Source: Paenibacillus tritici
GTDB taxonomy: Bacteria > Bacillota > Bacilli > Paenibacillales > Paenibacillaceae
Length of the DNA: 64,000 nt
Direction of reading: 5' to 3'
Assembly (NCBI RefSeq): GCF_013204885.1
Contig: NZ_JABMKX010000020.1
Location: 1-64,000 of the forward strand
Shown: piece by piece, positions 58,294 through 64,000 of the stretch
Layout of the letters: the number at the start of each line of letters is the position of its first letter
How positions within the stretch are numbered: the first letter of the stretch is position 1
The notes under the pieces: generated by a model
The model's input: only the letters and a program-made list of their open reading frames with translations
What the model was told of the DNA's origin: nothing
The model's database searches: none
Program-made: the position numbers and the translations under genes

Positions 58294-58461
58294 ATGCTAA
58301 GATGGTCAATAATTCTGCTGGTAGTTGCGCTGATTGCCGGTATCTTCGGATTCTTCAATATTGTGGCGGCGGCTGTCGGGATCGCCAAGGTATTGTTCTA
58401 CATCTTCCTGATCCTCTTTGTGGTTTCGCTCTTCATGGGGCGCAGGGGACGTTCAATGTAA
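58294..58461 (+). CDS. DUF1328-family small membrane protein
   Basis: 55-residue protein, MLRWSIILLVVALIAGIFGF followed by VGIAKVLFYIFLILFVVSLF and the basic end GRRGRS. Two helices and the length fit DUF1328 (YtjA-like). Found in many stress or envelope regulons; function unknown. AAAGGA lies upstream of the ATG with good spacing. It is divergent from the DUF948 gene. Confidence 0.85.
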   Translation: MLRWSIILLVVALIAGIFGFFNIVAAAVGIAKVLFYIFLILFVVSLFMGRRGRSM

Positions 58462-58520
58462 ACAACCTTCTTAATGAAAAGAACCCTACCGTTTGCTGAC
58501 TGTAACCAGGTAGTATCGTC

Positions 58521-58556
58521 AGGCCCGGAGGCTTCCGCCTGGAAGCCTCCGGGCCT
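58521..58556 (+). terminator. Perfect 16-base hairpin after DUF1328
   Basis: AGGCCCGGAGGCTTCC pairs fully with GGAAGCCTCCGGGCCT around a four-base loop. No T-run follows on the plus strand, so it may be a terminator of weak form or an RNA-stabilising stem. Confidence 0.6.
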
Positions 58557-58735
58557 GCTGCTGTTCAAATCTGTTGTTATAGCGCTGTTAGAAGCTGTTC
58601 ATCCCGGCAGAACACAAAGAAAAAATAAATTTATTTCTAACAATGGTTCATTCGATGCAATTTATGTTTACATCCTTATTAGCACAGTGCAAACATAGAA
58701 AATCACACCAACAACAATACCAGGAGGAATCATCA

Positions 58736-59143
58736 ATGAAAAAATTAGCCAGTTTAACAGTAGCAATGGGTCTTATGGCTTCCATAGCAGCTACAGCTTC
58801 CGCCGCCGAGGTGACAACAGGTACAACAGACACTACTAAAACCACTTCTTCTGATGCAGTAACTACTGTAACAGGAGCCACTTACCTGAACCCGGCTGAC
58901 CCGGTAATTACACCAGCAGATGTCAAACCTGCGACTCCTCAGATCATTCTAACAAAAATCACAGCATTCCACCTTACTATGGGAAGCATGGCAACTCCTG
59001 CTGGCTGGCTGAGTGCACAGACAGTCGATACTACAGGTGTGATTATGAGAGACGCTATGGGTAACGAATGGAGAGAAGTATATACTTGGCTGGGCAAAGC
59101 TTGGATCAAGGTTCCTTCCTCCGCTTATATCATCACTCCATAA
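58736..59143 (+). CDS. Small secreted protein of unknown function
   Basis: 135-residue protein with a good signal peptide, MKKLASLTVAMGLMASIAATASA, predicted to be cut before AEVTT. A Thr-rich linker (about 24-50) leads to a compact C-terminal part with ITAFHLTMGSMATPAG, VDTTGVIMRDAMGNEWREVYTWLGKAWIKV, which looks like a small all-beta (SH3-like) domain. I do not recognise the family. AGGAGG is eight bases before ATG 58736, well inside the longest frame. The gene ends in two strong hairpins. Confidence 0.75.
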   Translation: MKKLASLTVAMGLMASIAATASAAEVTTGTTDTTKTTSSDAVTTVTGATYLNPADPVITPADVKPATPQIILTKITAFHLTMGSMATPAGWLSAQTVDTTGVIMRDAMGNEWREVYTWLGKAWIKVPSSAYIITP

Positions 59144-59157
59144 GCTACTTACACATA

Positions 59158-59193
59158 TGAGTCATAGCTGCTCATTCGCTGCAGCTATGACTC
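59158..59193 (+). terminator. Perfect 14-base hairpin after the secreted-protein gene
   Basis: TGAGTCATAGCTGC pairs fully with GCAGCTATGACTCA with an eight-base loop. No T-run follows directly; the next terminator is 18 bases on. Confidence 0.6.
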
Positions 59194-59211
59194 AACGGAT
59201 ATATCATACCA

Positions 59212-59249
59212 TAAGGCCCGTGGACGTTAGTCCAAACGGCCTTTTTTTT
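59212..59249 (+). terminator. Terminator with T-run, plus strand
   Basis: AAGGCC pairs with GGCCTT and GGAC with GTCC around GTTA, and eight T follow. It ends the secreted-protein transcript. Confidence 0.82.
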
Positions 59250-59272
59250 GTGTTCATATTCATAGAAAAAAA

Positions 59273-59314
59273 GGGTTATCCCTTCAGTAGAATCTTCTAC
59301 TGAAGGGATAACCC
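59273..59314 (-). terminator. Perfect 19-base terminator of the NlpC/P60 gene
   Basis: GGGTTATCCCTTCAGTAGA pairs fully with its complement around a four-base loop. On the minus strand seven T follow. It lies 75 bases after the stop codon at 59389. Confidence 0.9.
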
Positions 59315-59388
59315 CGCAAAACACCCGCACTCGTTCACCCGTCACAAACTTGTACTGCCTGTCGCTTCTTCCTGCCCTAGCTATATAA

Positions 59389-60489
59389 TTAGCGGATGAC
59401 CGAGCCTCCGTAAAGGAAACGATTCATCCATGAAGCGCTTAATTTGTCTACCCTTACGCCGCCGGAGCTTACAGAGTAGGTGTGTAACAGCTGTCCGTCA
59501 CCCAAATACATGGCTACATGCGTAATTCTTGCCGCAGACTTGTCGATCCCCGCATACGCAGAGGACGAACTCCCTTTATAATCCATGAAGAACATTAAAT
59601 CGCCGCGCTTCAGGCCTGCAATATCCGTTACGGCTGTGTTATTCTGCTTCACCCAATCCCCCTGCTGCCGGGAATCGGCAGGCAGCTTCAAATTCGCTGC
59701 ATCCATAAAGATCTGGCGGATGAAATCAGAGCAGTCGAAGGTCCTAGTATCATTCCGGCTGGAGCCGAATTCATACGGTGTCCCCAAGTAACCCATACCC
59801 GCTGAGATTACACGCTCAATTGCAGCAGTCTGGTCCCCCCCGGCCGTTGGTACAGGCACAGGCGCAAGCGTAGGTACCGGTGTCGGTGTTGGCACAGGTG
59901 CCGGTGTTGGAACCGGCACGGGTACAGGAGCAGGCGTTGAGATACCCGCCGCAGCAATATACTGCTTGTCCGAGCTCGTATAACCGACCAGACCCGCGGC
60001 GGTTCTTATTTTGTACCAATAGCTGTTCGTAGCTTCAAGGATGGTAATCTGGTCATTCTTATATAAGTATCCCATAATCGTGCCGTTTGAGGAAGGGGTC
60101 TCCCGAAGACGGACTGTGGCCTGGATAACTGCGGTCTGAGATGCAGGGGCGGAAGCCGTAACCACGCGGATGTAGGAATCTCCCGAGCTGGTATAACCGG
60201 TGATCCCCTCTGCTGTTCTTACTTTGTACCAATAGCTGCCTGCGGCCTCCAGAATAACAACCTGGTCACCTTTACTCAGATATTTCAGGACCTTGCCATC
60301 GGTAGAAGGATCTGTACGCAGCCGGACAGAGGTTTGAATGATGCCTGTCTGTCCGGCAGACGCCGCCAAAGACGTAATAGAAGAATCCGATGCAGCCAAA
60401 GCCTGCTCCGGACTGAATGCTCCCAAGGATAATGCCAGTGATGCAGAAACCCATAATGATGCTGTAAATTTCTTAGGTGATACGATCAT
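59389..60489 (-). CDS. Secreted NlpC/P60 (C40) peptidase with two SH3 domains
   Basis: 366-residue cell-wall hydrolase. The signal peptide runs through about residue 32 (EQALAAS). Two SH3b domains at about 48-110 and 118-180 (each with VRLR.TPS/DPS and SYWYKVRTA or SYWYKIRTA) and a Pro/Val/Thr/Ala linker (about 185-225) precede the C40 domain. Catalytic Cys in RTFDCSDFIRQIF, His in ITHVAMYLGDGQLLH and the following polar residue in TYSVSSGG are present. It cleaves peptidoglycan stem peptides (gamma-D-Glu-mDAP type bond). The promoter region has a seven-base dyad over the -35. Confidence 0.92.
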   Translation of the reverse strand: MIVSPKKFTASLWVSASLALSLGAFSPEQALAASDSSITSLAASAGQTGIIQTSVRLRTDPSTDGKVLKYLSKGDQVVILEAAGSYWYKVRTAEGITGYTSSGDSYIRVVTASAPASQTAVIQATVRLRETPSSNGTIMGYLYKNDQITILEATNSYWYKIRTAAGLVGYTSSDKQYIAAAGISTPAPVPVPVPTPAPVPTPTPVPTLAPVPVPTAGGDQTAAIERVISAGMGYLGTPYEFGSSRNDTRTFDCSDFIRQIFMDAANLKLPADSRQQGDWVKQNNTAVTDIAGLKRGDLMFFMDYKGSSSSAYAGIDKSAARITHVAMYLGDGQLLHTYSVSSGGVRVDKLSASWMNRFLYGGSVIR

Positions 60490-60559
60490 AGCGTTCCCCC
60501 GCTTAGCGTATTAAGAAATTCAACAACGGCGCGCGCTACGTTTGTTGCTTTCTGCCCTC

Positions 60560-60597
60560 ATTATAGGCTTACCCGGGATTTGGAACATGCTCCAAAT
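60560..60597 (-). promoter_or_regulatory. Promoter region with operator dyad ahead of the NlpC/P60 gene
   Basis: TATAAT (60560-60565 on the minus strand) has no good -35; where it should be lies the dyad ATTTGGA-ACATGC-TCCAAAT (60578-60597). A regulator bound there could activate or block transcription. Confidence 0.5.
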
Positions 60598-60703
60598 TTC
60601 ACAAAAAACCTTGCCATCTTATGGTAACATGCAGGTCTATAGTCTCGATTTCTCCTTGGATTTGGTGGAAATTACAGCTAACTAGGAGAAATTAAGGAAT
60701 GGC

Positions 60704-61573
60704 TTAGTCCTTGGGTTCGACATGAACCTGCACATGCATGATGTTATGCAGCTTGCTCATCCGCTCTTCAATGGAGTCACTAATCTCATGTCCCTCCATA
60801 ACTGTCATCCGGGCATCCACCTCCACCACCACATCCACCAGCACATGATTGCCGTGTACCCGGGCCTTCAGATCCTTGATGCCCTCCACTCCCGGTGTCC
60901 GGGCAATCGTACTGCGCAGATCCAGCAGCTTATCTTCATCGAATCCGTCGGTCAGGCGGTACGTGGAATCACGGAAAATATCCCAGGCCGTCTTGGAGAT
61001 CAGCAATCCGACCCCGATCGCAGCAACCGAATCAATCCACGGCAGTCCAAATTGCGCACCTGCAATCCCTATCGCCGCCCCCACACTAACAATGGCATCC
61101 GAGAAATTATCCTTGGCTGCAGCCATCAGCGCATGATTATTGATCCGCTTCGCCAGACGCTTGTTATATATATATACCCCCATCATCGCTACGGCACACA
61201 CCAGCGCAACTCCAGCCGACCAGAGCTGGGGTACAGCCTTGCTGCCTTCAAACAAAGAGCGCACCGCTTCCACGATAACCTGGATGCCGACCAGCGCCAT
61301 AATAAAAGAAGCCATCAGCGCGGCAACCGTCTCGGCCCGGAAATGCCCGTAGGTATGATCGGAATCCGGCGGCTTCCGCGAGATGCGCAGACCGATCAGC
61401 ACGGCAAGCGAGGCCACGATATCGGTTAAATTGTTGAAGCCGTCTGCCAGGAGTGCACTGGAAGCGAACAAGTAGCCGCAGACCAGCTTGAAGGCAGACA
61501 GAACCAGATAAGCAGCAATACTGACCATCGCACCCTTTTCACCCTTGCGTATATCCTCATAAATATCCGTCAT
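60704..61573 (-). CDS. Cation diffusion facilitator family transporter
   Basis: 289-residue metal/proton antiporter with six helices. The first metal-site pair is in FASSALLADGFNNLTDIVASL (helix 2) and HTYGHFRAETVAAL, and the second in ALMAAAKDNFSDAIVSVGAAIG (helix 5, NFSDA). The cytoplasmic C-terminal domain has HGNHVLVDVVVEVDARMTVMEGHEISDSIE and IMHVQVHVEP. This is full CDF structure (zinc, manganese, iron or cobalt export). The frame starts at 61606, but GGAGGGG lies ten bases before ATG 61573. It is divergent from the small basic protein gene. Confidence 0.9.
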   Translation of the reverse strand: MTDIYEDIRKGEKGAMVSIAAYLVLSAFKLVCGYLFASSALLADGFNNLTDIVASLAVLIGLRISRKPPDSDHTYGHFRAETVAALMASFIMALVGIQVIVEAVRSLFEGSKAVPQLWSAGVALVCAVAMMGVYIYNKRLAKRINNHALMAAAKDNFSDAIVSVGAAIGIAGAQFGLPWIDSVAAIGVGLLISKTAWDIFRDSTYRLTDGFDEDKLLDLRSTIARTPGVEGIKDLKARVHGNHVLVDVVVEVDARMTVMEGHEISDSIEERMSKLHNIMHVQVHVEPKD

Positions 61574-61643
61574 TTTCTGCCGTCCCCTCCCCATCCTTTG
61601 CCGCATAAGTTACAGGAAAACTTTCTTTGAGTTATTCTTGCCC

Positions 61644-61672
61644 TTGTAGCAGCATTTAAAAACAATTAGAAT
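61644..61672 (+). promoter_or_regulatory. Sigma-A-like promoter of the small basic protein gene
   Basis: TTGTAG (61644-61649), a 17-base spacer and TAGAAT (61667-61672), 36 bases before the ATG. Confidence 0.55.
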
Positions 61673-61708
61673 AAGGAATAAGGACTTGCTGCCTAAGGGG
61701 GTAACATA

Positions 61709-61894
61709 ATGAGCGAGAACAATGAGAAACCAAAAATTAATTTGGCCGATGCGATCCGCCAGAAGCTGGAGCAGAAGAAACAGCATGCTTCGGGTAAACC
61801 GGGGTCAACCTTCCAGGCCGGCTCCGCGAAACCGCTGAAAAGCCAGAACAACAAGAAGCCTAATAACCAGCGGCGCAGGACTGGCGGTTCCTAA
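61709..61894 (+). CDS. Small basic protein of unknown function
   Basis: 61-residue protein. An acidic-basic helix (INLADAIRQKLEQKKQ) is followed by a Lys/Asn/Arg-rich tail ending QRRRTGGS. The tail looks disordered and could bind nucleic acid, which is inference. AAGGGGG lies before the ATG. It has a promoter and terminator of its own, so it is a genuine gene. Confidence 0.75.
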   Translation: MSENNEKPKINLADAIRQKLEQKKQHASGKPGSTFQAGSAKPLKSQNNKKPNNQRRRTGGS

Positions 61895-61913
61895 AACCTG
61901 TATATTTGAACAT

Positions 61914-61953
61914 AAACGGCTGCGTTATCCCTTCGGGGACGACGCAGCCGTTT
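61914..61953 (+). terminator. Terminator of the small basic protein gene
   Basis: AAACGGCTGCGT pairs fully with ACGCAGCCGTTT around a 16-base loop. It lies 20 bases after the stop; T-rich flanks allow use in both directions for the convergent ABC-F gene. Confidence 0.78.
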
Positions 61954-61995
61954 GCTTATGCCTTCATTGCTGTTCATTCTGCCTATCTCTGGTTC

Positions 61996-63621
61996 TTATA
62001 CCTCTACCGGATACATCCGGGTACGCATTTCCTTGATCTCCGGGTTCTCCAGATACTCGTCATAACTCATCGTACGGTCAATGATTCCAGCCGGTGTAAT
62101 CTCGATGATACGGTTGGCAATCGTCTGAATGAACTGATGGTCATGGGAGGTGAACAGAATGGTGCCGTCAAAGTCGATCAGACCGTTATTGAGCGCGGTG
62201 ATCGACTCCAGATCCAAGTGGTTGGTCGGCTCGTCGAAGACAAGCACGTTGGCCCCGTTCAGCATCATCTTGGCCAGCATACAACGGACCTTCTCGCCTC
62301 CGGACAATACACTCGCCTTCTTCAGTGCTTCTTCACCGGCAAACAGCATCCGGCCCAGGAATCCGCGCAGGAAGGTTTCGTCCTGATCCTTGGAATACTG
62401 GCGCAGCCATTCTACCAGGTTCATATTCACACCATCGAAGTAGCGGGAGTTATCCTTAGGGAAATAAGCCTGGGTAGTTGTAACTCCCCAAGTATACTCA
62501 CCGGCATCGGCTTCCTGCTCTCCCATAATCACATCGAACAGCAGTGATTTGGGCTGGGAATACGGGCCTACAAAAGCGATCTTATCGCCTTTGTTCACCA
62601 CAAAGCTGACTTCATCCAGTACCTTCTCGCCGTCCACCGACTTGGTCAGACCGCTGATCGTAAGCAGCTGCTTGCCGGCTTCACGCTCAGGCTTGAAGTT
62701 CAGGAACGGATATTTACGGTTGGATGGACGGATATCGTCCAGAGTAATCTTCTCGAGCTGCTTCTTACGGGAAGTGGCCTGCTTCGATTTGGAGGCATTG
62801 GCGGAGAAGCGCTGAATGAAGGCTTGCAGCTCCTTCATCTTCTCTTCCTTCTTCTTGTTCGAGTCGCGCTGCAGAGCCTGGGCCAGCTGGCTGGACTCAT
62901 ACCAGAAGTCGTAGTTGCCGACGTACATCTGGATTTTGCCGAAATCAATATCCGCAATATGCGTACAGACCTTGTTCAGGAAGTGACGGTCATGGGATAC
63001 CACGATAACGGTGCCTTCGTAGTCCATAAGGAAATTCTCCAGCCAGCCGATGGATTCGAGGTCCAAATGGTTGGTAGGCTCATCGAGCAGCAGGTTGTTC
63101 GGACGTCCGAACAGAGCTTGCGCAAGCAGTACCCGGACCTTCTCGTTGCCGCTGAGTTCGGCCATTTTTTTGTCATGCATTTCACGCATAATACCCAGTC
63201 CGATCAGCATGGCTGCTGCGTCCGGCTCGGCGTCCCAGCCGTTCAGCTCAGCGAATTCGCCTTCCAGCTCACCGGCACGAAGTCCGTCGGCTTCGGTGAA
63301 GTCGCTTTTTGCGTACAGGGCATCCTTTTCCTTCATAATTTCATACAGGCGGGTATGGCCCATGATTACCGTTTCCAGTACCTGGAATTCATCATACTCG
63401 AAATGGTTCTGTTTGAGTACGGCTAGACGTTCACCGGGTGTGATATGCACATCGCCAATGTTCGCTTCGATCTCTCCGGACAGAATTTTCAAAAAGGTCG
63501 ATTTGCCGGCGCCGTTCGCGCCAATCAGACCATAGCAGTTGCCGGGTGTGAATTTTATGTTTACATCCTCAAATAGTGCGCGTTTTCCGTAGCGGAGTGT
63601 TATACCGCTTGTGCTAATCAT
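61996..63621 (-). CDS. ABC-F family ATPase (YkpA/YbiT-like)
   Basis: 541-residue soluble protein with two ATP-binding cassettes and no membrane part, acting on the ribosome. Cassette 1 has LIGANGAGKSTFLKILSG (Walker A), ELSGNEKVRVLLAQAL (signature) and LLLDEPTNHLDLESI (Walker B). Cassette 2 has LSGGEKVRCMLAKMM and LVFDEPTNHLDLESI; its Walker A is altered to VGPYSQPKSLLF, lacking the usual GxxGxGK(S/T). The linker is basic (SKQATSRKKQLEKI). The order fits YkpA/YbiT rather than an antibiotic-resistance ABC-F. GAAAAGGATGG precedes the ATG. Confidence 0.9.
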   Translation of the reverse strand: MISTSGITLRYGKRALFEDVNIKFTPGNCYGLIGANGAGKSTFLKILSGEIEANIGDVHITPGERLAVLKQNHFEYDEFQVLETVIMGHTRLYEIMKEKDALYAKSDFTEADGLRAGELEGEFAELNGWDAEPDAAAMLIGLGIMREMHDKKMAELSGNEKVRVLLAQALFGRPNNLLLDEPTNHLDLESIGWLENFLMDYEGTVIVVSHDRHFLNKVCTHIADIDFGKIQMYVGNYDFWYESSQLAQALQRDSNKKKEEKMKELQAFIQRFSANASKSKQATSRKKQLEKITLDDIRPSNRKYPFLNFKPEREAGKQLLTISGLTKSVDGEKVLDEVSFVVNKGDKIAFVGPYSQPKSLLFDVIMGEQEADAGEYTWGVTTTQAYFPKDNSRYFDGVNMNLVEWLRQYSKDQDETFLRGFLGRMLFAGEEALKKASVLSGGEKVRCMLAKMMLNGANVLVFDEPTNHLDLESITALNNGLIDFDGTILFTSHDHQFIQTIANRIIEITPAGIIDRTMSYDEYLENPEIKEMRTRMYPVEV

Positions 63622-63741
63622 TAAGCATTACCATCCTTTTCACTTAGGTTCCGGCTCATTATAGCATAAAATCAAGGCAAATGGCCCGTAATTGTAGCCC
63701 TTTAAGGGGCATCTTTGCCCTTTTCCAGGCAAATATCTTAT

Positions 63742-63810
63742 CAAGTGGAAACAACTTTGCCGTCCTTTTAAGGAAGGCACCGTTTCAGCGAGAAATAGAA
63801 GGATAAGTTA
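63742..63810. repeat. Dispersed hairpin repeat, copy 2
   Basis: Starts CAAGTGGAAAC and folds TGCC-TCCTT against AAGGA-GGCA with one mismatch in the stem, followed by GTTTCAGCGAGAAAT. It matches copy 1 at 33591-33655 at both edges and in the fold. After about 63810 it continues into an AT-rich TTTCTTATATTTT stretch whose counterpart in copy 1 is TTCTTATACTT. Confidence 0.7.
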
Positions 63811-63886
63811 TCGTGTGAAACATATAATTTCTTATATTTTTAAGTAGAAGGGTTATGCGGGACTTCTCCCGGTCCGCCGCCGGCAG

Positions 63887-64000
63887 TTATTGTCCGGGCG
63901 GGCGCTCTTCGGGATGCACCACCAGTGTCTCCCCATAACCTAATGTACGGATACGCTCCTCGCTGATCCCCTGCTGCACCCTTGCCTGCTCCATCCGGTC
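63887..64000 (-). CDS. Partial C-terminus of an unidentified protein
   Basis: Open frame running off the window edge; only the last 37 residues are visible. They read DRMEQARVQQGISEERIRTL and then a short tail with GYGETLVVHPEERPPGQ before the stop codon TAA (63887-63889). This is too little to assign a family. Codon use is unremarkable, and the frame is open from the edge to the stop. Confidence 0.5.
   Translation of the reverse strand, partial: DRMEQARVQQGISEERIRTLGYGETLVVHPEERPPGQ

Overview
The window looks like chromosome of a spore-forming Firmicute, most likely a Paenibacillus. The basis is the gene content: PerR, GatCAB, the spore protein YyaC, a YesM/YesN-type two-component pair, LplB/LplC-type sugar permeases without a local ATPase, DUF1128, SigB with RsbV/RsbW, strong GGAGG-type ribosome sites, and two intergenic repeat types that I recall from Paenibacillus genomes. 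No rRNA, tRNA, CRISPR array, prophage or complete insertion sequence was seen. Most genes lie on the minus strand. Gene starts were often moved inward from the longest frame to the codon with a ribosome binding site; each case is explained in its entry.

Layout. (1) 0.1-8.6 kb, housekeeping: a membrane-anchored GH18/SH3 cell-wall protein, PerR with its own operator, a LiaF/DUF4097-like membrane protein, a GNAT acetyltransferase, and gatC-gatA-gatB, with an intergenic repeat-like element between gatA and gatB. (2) 8.7-31.2 kb, a large carbohydrate-use locus on the minus strand: AraA-family isomerase, mutarotase-like protein, class II aldolase, FGGY kinase, GH31, two permeases, two paralogous binding proteins, a 1080-residue secreted protein of uncertain family, a GH32-like glycosidase, a response regulator and sensor kinase, and a CE7 acetyl esterase. 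A PocR/AraC regulator is divergent from the esterase. (3) 31.4-40.9 kb: a short sigY-yxlC-yxlD-like operon, small unknown proteins, a DedA/thioredoxin-like/MBL operon, an SdpI-like fragment, a large O-antigen-ligase-like protein, a repeat patch and a methyltransferase. (4) 41-47 kb: ArsR-type regulator plus MFS exporter with a visible operator, a hydrolase, YyaC, DUF1128, pirin, a YtxH/LEA-like protein and a DUF5665-like protein. (5) 47.2-58.5 kb: a general-stress island with rsbV-rsbW-sigB, a hybrid kinase, a CheR-type methyltransferase, a giant CHASE3-like/HAMP/GAF hybrid kinase and a REC-PP2C phosphatase, followed by a YflT-like stress protein, a DUF948 protein and DUF1328. (6) 58.7-64 kb: a small secreted protein, an NlpC/P60 hydrolase, a cation efflux protein, a small basic protein, an ABC-F ATPase and the tail of an unidentified gene.

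How the parts fit. In the sugar locus, extracellular enzymes would trim an acetylated, probably arabinose- or galactose-bearing glycan. The binding proteins and permease pair would import oligosaccharides using an ATPase encoded elsewhere, and GH31, mutarotase, isomerase, kinase and aldolase would finish the job inside the cell. No ribulokinase or ribulose-5-phosphate epimerase is present, so the last steps may run through a ketose-phosphate aldol cleavage. In the stress island the gene set matches the RsbK-RsbM-RsbY control of SigB known from the Bacillus cereus group, with one extra hybrid kinase. Two promoters with the same spacing (GTTTC.-N14-GGGT.A) precede rsbV and the DUF948 gene, so a local SigB regulon is readable directly from the sequence.
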